Positions 23,905 through 31,860 of a DNA stretch of 45,756 bases are shown piece by piece. Source of the stretch: CAZEPJ01 sp964514105 (lineage in GTDB: Bacteria; Desulfobacterota; Desulfocorpusculales; Desulfocorpusculum). Each line of letters opens with the position of its first letter. The stretch's first letter is position 1. A model generated the notes under the pieces. It saw only the letters and a list, made by a program, of their open reading frames with translations, was not told the DNA's origin and did no database searches. The translations under genes and the position numbers were made by a program. The stretch is taken from positions 1 through 45,756 of the forward strand of contig CAZEPJ010000036.1 in NCBI GenBank assembly GCA_964514105.1, read 5' to 3'.

Positions 23905-24447
23905 CTACCGGCTCCGGTCTTCGGTCCCCGGTCCCCGGTCCTCCGGATCCCCGCCCTGTGCCTCGCATCTCAGCTTCTCCAGGATCTCGTCGGCCCTCTG
24001 CGCCGTCAGGTGGCCGTATACCTCCCGGTTCACCAGCATGGCCGGTGACCGGTCGCAATACCCCAGACAGGACACGGGCAGCAAGGTAAAGAGCCCGTCC
24101 GGGGTGGTCTCACCCGGTCCGATCCCCAGGGTGCGACACAGGTGAGCCGCCAGCCGCTCCTGGCCATTCATCCAGCAGACCACGCCGTCGCATACCCGGA
24201 TCACGTACCTGCCCACGGGCTCCCGGTAGACGAAGTCGTAGAACGTGGCCAGCTCTTCCACCTCCAGCGGGGTCATGCCCAGGAGGGCCGCCGTCTCGGC
24301 CACGCCCTCGTCGGTCAGGTATCCGTGGGTCTCCTGCAGGGCCATCATGACGTCGACCACCAGCTCGCGGCGGTGTTCCGCCCCGGCGATCCGGGCCCGC
24401 AATCTGGAACGAAGCGACTCAGGCAGCATGAGCAGAACCTTGCCCAT
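23905..24447 (-). CDS. nuoE: NADH-quinone oxidoreductase subunit E
   Basis: 180-residue thioredoxin-like [2Fe-2S] subunit (N1a). The N-terminal helical region (VVDVMMALQETHGYLTDEGV, LEVEELATFYDFVY) and the cluster ligands CDGVVC and SCLGYC are all present, so the protein is complete. Its last dozen residues (EDRGPGTEDRSR) are encoded by a 7-base tandem repeat and look like added sequence. The ATG at 24447 is one base after the nuoBCD stop codon; the longer frame reading back into nuoBCD is spurious. It works with NuoF as the NADH-oxidising module. Confidence 0.93.
   Translation of the reverse strand: MGKVLLMLPESLRSRLRARIAGAEHRRELVVDVMMALQETHGYLTDEGVAETAALLGMTPLEVEELATFYDFVYREPVGRYVIRVCDGVVCWMNGQERLAAHLCRTLGIGPGETTPDGLFTLLPVSCLGYCDRSPAMLVNREVYGHLTAQRADEILEKLRCEAQGGDPEDRGPGTEDRSR
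23909..23943. repeat. Heptanucleotide tandem repeat, GGTCCCC unit, at the nuoE 3' end
   Basis: Five 7-base units in register: CGGCTCC, GGTCTTC, GGTCCCC, GGTCCCC, GGTCCTC. The array overlaps the final codons of nuoE and so appears to have extended its reading frame. Same period, different unit from the arrays at 12991 and 16530. Confidence 0.7.
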
Positions 24448-24448
24448 C

Positions 24449-26842
24449 TCACCGGTCGATGTCCGGCATGATGTAGTCGATGGACCCGATGATGGCGAGC
24501 AGATCCGCGATGAGGGCGCCTTGGGCCATGAGGGGCATGGCCTGCATGTTGGCGAAGCCCGGCGCCCGGATGCGCATGCGATAGGCGGCGCCCAGCCCGT
24601 CGCTGACCACATAGTAACCCTGCTCCCCCCGGGGCGCCTCCACGGCTGCGTACGCCTCACCCCGCGGGATGGCGGGACCCCGGGTGACGTTGATGAAATG
24701 GTGGATCAGGGTCTCGATGTCCGTCAGGGTCCGTTCCTTGGGAGGCACCGCGTAGCGGAAGTCCTGGGCCACGACGGGACCTCCGGGCATGCCGGCCGCC
24801 GCCTGATCGATGATCCTCAAGCTCTGGCGCATCTCCTCCATGCGCACCAGGTACCGGGCATAACAATCCCCGTCTGAGGCCGTGGGGACCTCGAAGTCAA
24901 AGCGCTCGTACCCGCTGTACGGCATGGTCTTTCTCAGGTCCCACGCCAGGCCGCACGCCCTCAGGTTGGGCCCGGTCACACCCCAATCCACGGCATCCTG
25001 AAGCGAGATGCGGCCCACCCCCCGGGTGCGCCCCTGGAAGATGGGATTGGCCGTCAGGAGGGCTTCGTACTCGGTCAGGCGCGCCGGAAAGACCCGGATG
25101 AAGGCGTCCACGGCATCCTTCCATCCTTTGGGGAGATCCGCGGCCACGCCGCCCAGGCGGAACCACGATGGGTGAAGCCTCCCGCCCGTGATCTGCTCCA
25201 CGATGTCCAGGATCAGCTCCCGCTCCCGGAAGGTGTAAAAGTTGAGGGTCATAGCCCCCACGTCATGGGCGAAGGTGGCGAGCCAGACCAGATGGTTGCT
25301 CAACCGGAACAACTCGGCCAGCATCACGCGGATGAACTGGGCCCGTTCCGGCACCTGGATGTGGGCCAGGGTCTCCACCGCATGCAGATAGGCCAGGTTG
25401 TTGGCCGCCCCGCTCAGGTAGTCCACCCGGTCCGTATACGGGATGAATTGATGCCAGGACTGGCGCTCCCCGATCTTCTCCACGCCCCGGTGGTGGTATC
25501 CGATGTCCATCCCCATTCGGACGATCTGCTCCCCCCGGAGGCCCAGGATGAAGCGCATGAGACCGTGGGTCCCGTTGTGATGGGGCCCGAGGTTGAGGAT
25601 GAGCAGATCCTCCCCGGGCTCCGGGTGGACGAAGGCCCCGGCATCCAGGGCCGTGCGCCTTCGGGCGTCCTCCCGGGTGTACGGGGGCATGTCCGTAGCC
25701 CGGCCTGGATACCCCTTGCGCAGCGGATGCCCCTCCCAGTCGTGGGGCATGAGGATGCGACGCAGCCCGGGGTGCCCCTCGAATCGGATCCCGAACATGT
25801 CGAAGACCTCCCGCTCGTACCAGTCGGCGGAAGGCCAGATGGGGGTGACGCTCCCGGCCACGGGCGCCTCGCCCTCCAGGGCCACCTTGATCCGCACCCG
25901 GGTGGGCGGGTCCAAGGCCAGCAGGTGATAGACCAGCGTGTAGTCGGCCATCTGCGGGTCTGGCCGGCGCCGGGCCGTCTCGTCCACGGCCGTCAGGTCT
26001 TCCAGGCGCGGGAACCGGGGCCGGGCCTCCTCCTTGAGGAAGCGCAGGACATGGCCGAGGCCTTGCCCGCTCACCCACACACTCGGCATGTCCGAGACCT
26101 CGGGTTCGGGACGGATCCCGTCGCCGAAGCGCTCCACGAGTTGCCTGATCAGGGCCTGCTCCCCCGCCCCCGGTTGGACGCGCCGCGGGGGGGGGGTCCA
26201 CACCAGATCGAAGCGGCTTTCCCAGAACCCGGGAGGGTCGGCCGCCGTCCCCCGGATGGGGATCCCCTCGTACCCGGGGCCCCGGGGATCCCGGGACTTG
26301 GTCTCCCCGTCCACCAGGACGGGGCGGCAGGTCCCCTGGCTGCCGCCCTCCCGCCCCAGGATCCAGCGGCCCGGCCGCTCTCCCTCGATCTTCTCCTGCA
26401 GGGCCATGAGCCCCTGGAGCACGGCCTCGGGCCGGGGCGGGCAGCCCGGGATGTACACGTCCACGGGCAGGATCTGATCCACGCCCTGGACCACGCTGTA
26501 CACGTCGTACATGCCGCCGCTGTTGGCGCAGGACCCCATGGAGATGACCCAGCGCGGCTCGGCCATCTGCTCGTAGAGGCGCAGGACCACGGGGGCCACC
26601 TTCTTGAAGACGGTCCCGGATACGATGAGCACGTCCGCCTGCCGGGGCGAGCCGCGCATGACCTCGGAGCCGAACCTGGCGATGTCGTACCGGGAGGTAA
26701 ACGCGGCGGCCTCCTCCACGAAGCAGCAGGAAAGGCCGAAGAACATGGGCCAGAGGCTCCTGCGCCGGGCCCAGTTGATGACCTCGTCCAGGCCGTCGAG
26801 AAGGGCGTTGGCTAAGGGGTTCCCCGCTTGGCAGGTGCGCAT
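24449..26842 (-). CDS. nuoBCD: Fused NADH-quinone oxidoreductase subunits B, C and D
   Basis: One 797-residue reading frame joins three complex I subunits. Residues 1 to about 155 are NuoB, with N2 cluster ligands Cys39-Cys40, Cys105 (MGSCANSGG) and Cys134 (PGCPPRPE). Residues about 225-395 are NuoC (WYEREVFDMFGIRFEGHPGL). Residues about 410-797 are NuoD (NLGPHHNGTHG, YLSGAANN). CD fusion is common; BCD fusion is much rarer. The B-C linker contains a C10 homopolymer. There is no nuoA upstream: the next gene is divergent. Start ATG 26842; an in-frame TTG at 26848 has better spacing from GGGGAG and is possible. A separate NuoB/NuoCD pair could arise if the homopolymer is misread. Confidence 0.92.
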   Translation of the reverse strand: MRTCQAGNPLANALLDGLDEVINWARRRSLWPMFFGLSCCFVEEAAAFTSRYDIARFGSEVMRGSPRQADVLIVSGTVFKKVAPVVLRLYEQMAEPRWVISMGSCANSGGMYDVYSVVQGVDQILPVDVYIPGCPPRPEAVLQGLMALQEKIEGERPGRWILGREGGSQGTCRPVLVDGETKSRDPRGPGYEGIPIRGTAADPPGFWESRFDLVWTPPPRRVQPGAGEQALIRQLVERFGDGIRPEPEVSDMPSVWVSGQGLGHVLRFLKEEARPRFPRLEDLTAVDETARRRPDPQMADYTLVYHLLALDPPTRVRIKVALEGEAPVAGSVTPIWPSADWYEREVFDMFGIRFEGHPGLRRILMPHDWEGHPLRKGYPGRATDMPPYTREDARRRTALDAGAFVHPEPGEDLLILNLGPHHNGTHGLMRFILGLRGEQIVRMGMDIGYHHRGVEKIGERQSWHQFIPYTDRVDYLSGAANNLAYLHAVETLAHIQVPERAQFIRVMLAELFRLSNHLVWLATFAHDVGAMTLNFYTFRERELILDIVEQITGGRLHPSWFRLGGVAADLPKGWKDAVDAFIRVFPARLTEYEALLTANPIFQGRTRGVGRISLQDAVDWGVTGPNLRACGLAWDLRKTMPYSGYERFDFEVPTASDGDCYARYLVRMEEMRQSLRIIDQAAAGMPGGPVVAQDFRYAVPPKERTLTDIETLIHHFINVTRGPAIPRGEAYAAVEAPRGEQGYYVVSDGLGAAYRMRIRAPGFANMQAMPLMAQGALIADLLAIIGSIDYIMPDIDR
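26187..26196. repeat. Ten-base G/C homopolymer inside the NuoB-NuoC linker
   Basis: Ten consecutive G on the plus strand, read as C10 in nuoBCD, encoding the Pro-rich linker near residues 216-219. It is the longest homopolymer I noticed in the window. Slippage here would end the frame after NuoB and uncouple NuoCD. Confidence 0.85.
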
Positions 26843-27021
26843 CCGCAACCGGCTTCTCCCCGCATCCGCAGGAGTTCCGCCCCTCCCACAGGGCGGCGAA
26901 AGATGGGGCCGGCCGCCCCAAGGCCGGACAGAACTGCCCCCCTGCCATGGCCGGGGCCACCGAATCCGCCTCCCGGGTGCATCCCGCCCCGGCAGGCCCA
27001 ACCCGTTCGAACCAGAAATCA

Positions 27022-27051
27022 GAAGTAGCAACAAAGCCCCCCGGGCGTCAA
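27022..27051 (-). promoter_or_regulatory. Weak promoter candidate for the nuo cluster
   Basis: Minus strand TTGACG (27051-27046) and TACTTC (27027-27022) are 18 bases apart in the only AT-richer part of the spacer. The -10 match is poor, so this is offered only as the best candidate upstream of nuoBCD. Confidence 0.3.
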
Positions 27052-27113
27052 GAGCGGCCGCGTCCGCCGGTCCCGGGGGGACGGCTTCCCCACGGACCAA
27101 TGAAAAAAAGAAG

Positions 27114-27141
27114 TTGAAAGCTGGGCCAAACGCGCTATACA
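27114..27141 (+). promoter_or_regulatory. Putative sigma70 promoter of the hbd-pdh operon
   Basis: TTGAAA (27114-27119) and TATACA (27136-27141) with a 16-base spacer, in an AT-rich patch. The predicted start near 27148 leaves a very short leader that still contains the AGAGAGGA ribosome site of hbd. Confidence 0.5.
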
Positions 27142-27164
27142 TGAAACAGAAGAGAGGACACCAG

Positions 27165-28034
27165 ATGGAGGCGGCCATGGAGATCCGCGTGGTGGGGATC
27201 GTGGGGTCGGGGCAGATGGGGAGCGGCATTGCCGAGGCCTTTCTCACGGCGGGTTTCCAGGTCCGCATGCACGACGTGGGCCCGCAGGCCCTGGAGCGGG
27301 GGGTCAGGCGCATATCCGACGACCTGGGCCGCCGGGTTCACAAGGGAAAGATGGCGGCCGCACAGCGGGACGACGCGTTGTCCCGGCTGCAAACGACCCG
27401 GCGCCTGGAGGACCTGGCCCGGAGCGACCTGGTGGTGGAGGCGGCCACGGAGAACGTCCCCCTCAAGGGGGAGATCTTCAAGGCCCTGGACGGGCTCCTG
27501 GGGGAGGGCGCCCTTCTGGCCAGCAACACCTCGTCCATCTCCATCACCCGCATCGCCTCGTTCACCCAACGGCCCCAGCGGGTCGTCGGCATGCACTTTT
27601 TCAACCCGGTGCCGGTCATGAAGCTCGTCGAGGTCATCCGCGGGCTGGAGACCTCGGAGGAGACCTTCCAGGCCGTCATGGAACTGTGCCGCCGTTTGGG
27701 CAAGACCCCCATCGAGGCCCGGGACATTCCGGGCTTCATCTCCAGCCGCCTCATCTTCACCTACATGAACGAGGGGATCTGGACCCTGTACGAGGGCCTG
27801 GGGAGCGCGGCGGACATCGACGCCATGATGCGCCTGGGGGCCAACCACCCCATGGGCCCCCTGGAGCTGGCCGACTTCGTGGGGCTGGACACGGTGCTGT
27901 CGGTCATGCGGGTGCTCCAGGAGGCCTTGGGCGACAAGTACAGACCCTGCCCCCTGCTGGTCCAGCACGTGGCGGCCGGGCGCCTGGGGATCAAGACCGG
28001 CCGCGGCTTGTACGACTATGGACAGAGGCCATGA
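27165..28034 (+). CDS. hbd: 3-hydroxybutyryl-CoA dehydrogenase
   Basis: 289-residue NAD(P)-dependent 3-hydroxyacyl-CoA dehydrogenase, interconverting 3-hydroxyacyl-CoA and 3-oxoacyl-CoA in short-chain beta-oxidation. The Rossmann motif GIVGSGQMGSGIAEAF starts near residue 11; EAATENVPLK and SNTSSISIT follow. The catalytic His is in GMHFFNPVPVMKLVEV, and the C-terminal dimerisation domain has the typical NHPMGPLELADFVGLD. Length is that of single-domain Hbd/PaaH enzymes. Start ATG 27165 with AGAGAGGA at good spacing; ATG 27177 is a possible internal start. The stop overlaps the next gene (ATGA), giving a coupled pair with the acyl-CoA dehydrogenase. Confidence 0.94.
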   Translation: MEAAMEIRVVGIVGSGQMGSGIAEAFLTAGFQVRMHDVGPQALERGVRRISDDLGRRVHKGKMAAAQRDDALSRLQTTRRLEDLARSDLVVEAATENVPLKGEIFKALDGLLGEGALLASNTSSISITRIASFTQRPQRVVGMHFFNPVPVMKLVEVIRGLETSEETFQAVMELCRRLGKTPIEARDIPGFISSRLIFTYMNEGIWTLYEGLGSAADIDAMMRLGANHPMGPLELADFVGLDTVLSVMRVLQEALGDKYRPCPLLVQHVAAGRLGIKTGRGLYDYGQRP

Positions 28035-29203
28035 TCGGATTCGAACCCACCTGCGAGCAGCGGCTCCTTCAAGGGCGCTCCAGGCGCTTCGCCCGGGAGG
28101 TCATCCTCCCCGTGGCCGCCAAACACGACCGGGACGGGACCTTTCCCAGGGACGTTTTGGAGAAGGCCCACCGGGAGGGGTTTCTCACCCCCCTGGTCCC
28201 CAGGGAGTACGGCGGGCAGGGGCAGACGGTGCTCGACACCTGCATCTCGGCCGAGGAGCTCGCCGCGGGGTGCATGGGCATCTACGTCTCGATCTTCGTG
28301 AGCACCCTGGCCCTCCATCCCATCGTCCGCTTCGGGACGGCCGAGCAAAAGGAGCGATACCTCCGGCCGTTCTGCAGCCGATTCCAGCTCGCCTCGTACG
28401 GTTTGAGCGAGCTGCATGTGGGCTCCGACCCCGCATCCCTGGAGACCACCGCCGTCCCTCAGGACGGCCACTACCTCCTCAATGGAACCAAGATGTGGAT
28501 CACCAACGGGGGGTACGCGGACCTGTACGTGGTTTTCGCCACCATGGACCCCGCCAGGAGGCACCGGGGGATCATCGCCCTGGTCGTCCCCCGGGACCTG
28601 GAGGGGGTCCGGCCCGGGGAGCCCATCGACAAGATGGGGCAGCGGGCCTCCAACACCACGCCCGTCACCTTCACGGACGTGCGGGTCCCCAGGGAGAACC
28701 TCCTGGGAGGGGAGGAGGGCGGCTTCAAGAAGGCCATGGCCGCCCTGGACGTGACCCGCCCCATCATCGCAGCCGGGGCCGTGGGGCTGGCCCGAACCGC
28801 CATGGAGCTGGCCACCCGGTACGCCAGGAGGCGGGTTCAGTTTCAGGTTCCCATCGCCCAGCACCAGGCCGTCCAGTTCATGCTGGCCGACATGGACATC
28901 TCCATCGAGGCGGCGAGGCTCCTGGTGTGGAAGGCGGCGGCGGCGGCGGACCAGGGGAGGCGCAATTCCAGGGAGGCGGCCGTGGCCAAGGCCTTTGCCG
29001 CAGACACGGCCATGCGGGTCACCACCGATGCGGTCCAGATCTATGGAGGCATGGGCTACACCCGGTGGCACCCGGTGGAGAAGCTCATGCGGGACGCCAA
29101 GGTGATCCAGATCTACGAGGGCTCTGCTCAGATCATGCGCAGGATCGTGGCCAGGGAGATGCTGAGGGCGGCGGCGGAACACGACAGACAGGAGTCAGAA
29201 TAG
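28031..29203 (+). CDS. Acyl-CoA dehydrogenase (short/medium-chain type)
   Basis: 390-residue FAD-dependent acyl-CoA dehydrogenase, forming the 2,3-double bond of an acyl-CoA and passing electrons to ETF. Three domains are recognisable: N-terminal helical; the central beta domain with LNGTKMWITNGGYADLYVVF and a DKMGQRASNTTPVTFTDVRVP strand; and the C-terminal helical domain with AVQIYGGMGYTRWHPVEKLMRDAK. The catalytic base is the Glu in IYEGSAQIMRR near the end. The SYGLSELHVGSDPASL segment replaces the common ALTEPxAGSD. Start ATG overlaps the hbd stop. Chain length or branched substrate cannot be fixed from the sequence. No etfAB in the window. Confidence 0.93.
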   Translation: MIGFEPTCEQRLLQGRSRRFAREVILPVAAKHDRDGTFPRDVLEKAHREGFLTPLVPREYGGQGQTVLDTCISAEELAAGCMGIYVSIFVSTLALHPIVRFGTAEQKERYLRPFCSRFQLASYGLSELHVGSDPASLETTAVPQDGHYLLNGTKMWITNGGYADLYVVFATMDPARRHRGIIALVVPRDLEGVRPGEPIDKMGQRASNTTPVTFTDVRVPRENLLGGEEGGFKKAMAALDVTRPIIAAGAVGLARTAMELATRYARRRVQFQVPIAQHQAVQFMLADMDISIEAARLLVWKAAAAADQGRRNSREAAVAKAFAADTAMRVTTDAVQIYGGMGYTRWHPVEKLMRDAKVIQIYEGSAQIMRRIVAREMLRAAAEHDRQESE

Positions 29204-29256
29204 ATCCCCAGGGTTCGACCGTGTTCCTTGACGGAGGTTTCCCGAGGAGGTCGTGT

Positions 29257-29529
29257 ATGAAGAAGGCCTTTCATCTCATCGAGTTCTACGGCACCGAATG
29301 CTCCCACTGCCGCACCATGGAGCCCCTGGTCGCCCGGCTCCAGGAAGAGGAAGGCGTGGAGGTGGTCCGCCTGGAGGTCTGGCACAACGAGGAGAACGCC
29401 AGGCTCCTGCGCCAGTACGACCAGGGGCACTGCGGCGGCGTGCCGTTTTTCTACAACGTCCGGACCCAGAGGTGGCTGTGCGGGTCCGTGGAGTACGAGC
29501 GGCTCAAGGCCTGGGCCATGGGGATGTGA
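29257..29529 (+). CDS. Small thioredoxin-like CxxC protein
   Basis: 90 residues with a minimal thioredoxin fold: an N-terminal strand, FYGTECSHCRTMEPL with the redox pair Cys15 and Cys18, and the cis-Pro loop GGVPFFYN (Pro63). Two further Cys (59 and 75) flank the loop. No signal peptide, so it is cytosolic. The Shine-Dalgarno GAGGAGG is ideally placed. It lies between the acyl-CoA dehydrogenase and pdhA in a run of same-strand genes. I infer a thiol-disulfide role, perhaps linked to the dithiols of lipoyl enzymes or to a redox sensor. It lacks the canonical WCGPC motif, so it is not a general thioredoxin. Confidence 0.85.
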   Translation: MKKAFHLIEFYGTECSHCRTMEPLVARLQEEEGVEVVRLEVWHNEENARLLRQYDQGHCGGVPFFYNVRTQRWLCGSVEYERLKAWAMGM

Positions 29530-29671
29530 CAGGCGCGCAGGCGTGGGGCATGAACCTGGCCGGAAAGGCGAAGCCAAGAGGGGAGAGAAGCGGGCGGGCA
29601 GGGGACAGGGACGCCGGGAGGCGGGCATGGGGGGAAGGCTTCCGTCCGGTTGAAGGAAGGAGGGATGGGGC

Positions 29672-30751
29672 ATGATCGAGAAGTTCGACCCATTGAAGGG
29701 GAAGATGCTGCGGATCCTGGATCCGGAAGGGAGGTTGGACGAGGCCCTCCGGCCGGAGCTGAGCGACGAGACCGTGCTGGATCTGTACCGCAAGATGGTC
29801 TTCCTGCGGGTGGCCGACCGCAGGGCCCTGTCCCTTCAGCGACAAGGACGCTTCGGCACGTACGCGCCCTTCGAGGGCCAAGAGGCCGCCCAGGTGGGAA
29901 GCGCCTTCGCCCTGGAGCCGGCGGACTGGATCTTCCCGTCGTTTCGGGAGATGGCCGCGGCGTACATCAGAGGCCTGCCTCTGAAGAACGTCTTCGTCTA
30001 CTGGATGGGCAACGAGATGGGGCAGCGGGTTCCGGACCATGTCAACGTCTTCCCCATCTCCATACCCGTGGGCACCCATCCCCTCCACGCGGTGGGGGCC
30101 GCCTGGGCTGCCCGGCTGCGGGGGGAGCGGATGTGCACCCTCGCCTATTTCGGCGACGGCGCCACGTCCAAGGGGGACTTCCACGAGGCCATGAACTTCG
30201 CAGGGGTCTTCAGGACGCCGACCATCTTCTTCTGCCAGAACAACCAGTACGCCATCTCGGTACCCCGAAGCCTTCAGACCGCATCCAAGACCCTCGCCCA
30301 GAAGGCCGCGGCATTCGGGTTCCCGGGCATCCAAGTGGACGGCAACGACCTGTTCGCCGTGTACGCCGCCACCCGGGAGGCCAGGGAGCGGGCCGTGGAT
30401 GGAAAAGGCCCCACCCTGATCGAGGCCGTGACCTTTCGCTTCGGGCCCCATACCACGGCTGACGACCCCACCAAGTACCGCACCGAGGAGGACGTGGCCG
30501 CGTGGCGCCCCCTGGACCCCATGGTCCGGCTCCAGAAGTACCTCCAGGCCAAGGATCTTTGGAGCGAGGCCGACGAGGCGCGCTTCACCCGGGAGGGCAA
30601 TGCCATGGTCGATGAGCTGGTCAAGGAGGCGGAGGCCTTTCCCGAGCCCAGGGTGGAGGAGATGTTCGCCTTCACCCTGGCAGAGACGCCGCCCGCCTTG
30701 GCGGCCCAGCGGGACGCATACCTGGCGTTCCTCAGGGAAAGGGGGGAGTGA
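29672..30751 (+). CDS. pdhA: Pyruvate dehydrogenase E1 component, alpha subunit
   Basis: 359-residue thiamine-diphosphate-binding alpha subunit of a 2-oxoacid dehydrogenase. The thiamine motif GDGATSKGDFHEAMNF begins at residue 161 and closes with NN at 190-191. The N-terminal SLQRQGRFGTYAPFEGQEAAQVGSAFAL and the phosphorylation-loop-like TFRFGPHTTADDPTKYR are very similar to the Bacillus-type PdhA, so pyruvate is the likeliest substrate; branched-chain oxoacids are the alternative. Start ATG 29672 with GGAAGGAGGG upstream. It is followed after three bases by the beta subunit. Together they decarboxylate the oxoacid and reductively acylate the E2 lipoyl group. Confidence 0.92.
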   Translation: MIEKFDPLKGKMLRILDPEGRLDEALRPELSDETVLDLYRKMVFLRVADRRALSLQRQGRFGTYAPFEGQEAAQVGSAFALEPADWIFPSFREMAAAYIRGLPLKNVFVYWMGNEMGQRVPDHVNVFPISIPVGTHPLHAVGAAWAARLRGERMCTLAYFGDGATSKGDFHEAMNFAGVFRTPTIFFCQNNQYAISVPRSLQTASKTLAQKAAAFGFPGIQVDGNDLFAVYAATREARERAVDGKGPTLIEAVTFRFGPHTTADDPTKYRTEEDVAAWRPLDPMVRLQKYLQAKDLWSEADEARFTREGNAMVDELVKEAEAFPEPRVEEMFAFTLAETPPALAAQRDAYLAFLRERGE

Positions 30752-30754
30752 GCC

Positions 30755-31732
30755 ATGGCCAAGCTGAACATGGTCCAGGCCATCAACCTGGGCCTGATGC
30801 AGGAGATGGAGCGGGACCCAGCGGTCATGGTGCTGGGCGAGGACGTGGGAAAAGAGGGGGGGGTCTTCCGGGTGACCGACGGCCTCCAAGAGCGCTTTGG
30901 AAAGGACCGGGTGGTGGACACGCCCCTGGCCGAGTCGGGAATTGTGGGCGTGGCCCTGGGCCTGGCCGTCAACGGCATGAAGCCCGTGGCCGAGATTCAG
31001 TTCGACGGGTTCATGCCCCCGGCCTGGGACCAGATCATCTCCCACATCTCCCGGATCCGGACCCGGTCCCGGGGGAGGTACACGGCCCCCCTGGTGATCC
31101 GGGCCCCCTACGGCGGGGGCATCCACGCCCCGGAACACCACTCCGAGGCCACCGAGGCCGTCTTCGTCCACACCCCGGGCGTCAAGGTCGTGTACCCGTC
31201 CACGCCGTACGACGCCAAGGGCCTCATCGTCTCCGCCATCCGCGACCCGGACCCCGTGCTCTTCTTCGAGCCCAAGCGGGTGTACAGGGCCGTCCGGGAG
31301 GAGGTCCCCGATGAGGAGTACACCGTGCCCATCGGTGTGGGGAAGGTGGTCCAGGAAGGAAAAGACCTGACCCTCGTGGCGTGGGGCGCCATGGTCCGCG
31401 AGTCGACGCGGGCGGCGGAACTGGCGGCGGCTCAGGGGGTCAGCGTGGAGGTCATCGACCTGCGGACCCTCTCGCCCATGGACGAGGAGGTCGTCATGGC
31501 CTCGGTGAGGAAGACCGGCAGGGCCGTCATCGCCCACGAGGCCCCCAGAACGTGTGGTCTGGGGGCGGAGATCATCGCCCGCATCAACGAAAAGGCCCTC
31601 CTCTCTCTCCAGGCCCCCGTGGAGCGGGTGACCGGGTTCGACACGGTGGTCCCGCTGGCGAAGCTGGAGCATCACTACCTGCCGAGCCCTGAGCGTATCC
31701 TGGCGGGCATCCGGAAGGTCATGGCCTTCTGA
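30755..31732 (+). CDS. pdhB: Pyruvate dehydrogenase E1 component, beta subunit
   Basis: 325-residue transketolase-like beta subunit pairing with PdhA. Typical features: the start KLNMVQAINLGLMQEMERDPAVMVLGEDVG, with the Glu that activates thiamine diphosphate; FGKDRVVDTPLAESGIVG; PYGGGIHAPEHHSEA; the C-terminal transketolase domain DEEVVMASVRKTGRAVIAHEAP; and an ending VPLAKLEHHYLPSPERI. Length is that of the family. It has AAGGGGGGAG before the ATG. A run of eight G lies early in the gene (KEGGVF). The next gene, E2, starts 128 bases further on. Confidence 0.94.
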   Translation: MAKLNMVQAINLGLMQEMERDPAVMVLGEDVGKEGGVFRVTDGLQERFGKDRVVDTPLAESGIVGVALGLAVNGMKPVAEIQFDGFMPPAWDQIISHISRIRTRSRGRYTAPLVIRAPYGGGIHAPEHHSEATEAVFVHTPGVKVVYPSTPYDAKGLIVSAIRDPDPVLFFEPKRVYRAVREEVPDEEYTVPIGVGKVVQEGKDLTLVAWGAMVRESTRAAELAAAQGVSVEVIDLRTLSPMDEEVVMASVRKTGRAVIAHEAPRTCGLGAEIIARINEKALLSLQAPVERVTGFDTVVPLAKLEHHYLPSPERILAGIRKVMAF

Positions 31733-31860
31733 TGAACGTTCTATCGATGGCGAAGAAGTCGACCTGTGGAATCGGGCCGCCCTGGCTCTCATTTCAGGCG
31801 CTTTGGACATTCCGGACACATCTATCTTTGTGTCTCCGTGGTGAAAAGGAGGGATGAAGG
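31733..31860. other. pdhB-pdhC spacer with a CTTTGTGTCTCCGTGGTGAA element
   Basis: This 128-base gap is large for the operon. Its right half contains CTTTGTGTCTCCGTGGTGAA, which resembles a CTTTGTGTCTTTGTGGTGAA-type spacer repeat seen in many environmental genomes, directly before the AAAAGGAGGG ribosome site of pdhC. No terminator or promoter that I would defend. Confidence 0.35.

Larger units (their letters stand above)
26843..27164. other. Divergent intergenic region between nuoBCD and hbd
   Basis: 322 bases with no supported gene; in particular no NuoA-like hydrophobic frame was found. The plus-strand promoter for hbd lies at its right end and a weaker minus-strand promoter candidate for nuo lies near 27022-27051. 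The remainder is GC-rich and partly palindromic, without a motif that I recognise. Confidence 0.5.

Noticed and set aside
26990..27030. Possible tRNA because of a GTTCGAAC-like sequence
   Set aside because: No matching T stem, anticodon arm or acceptor stem can be drawn on either strand.
26843..27313. Extended N terminus for nuoBCD that could hide a NuoA
   Set aside because: The in-frame upstream sequence is Pro/Gly/Arg-rich, overlaps the divergent hbd gene and promoter, and does not have three membrane segments, so I start nuoBCD at 26842.
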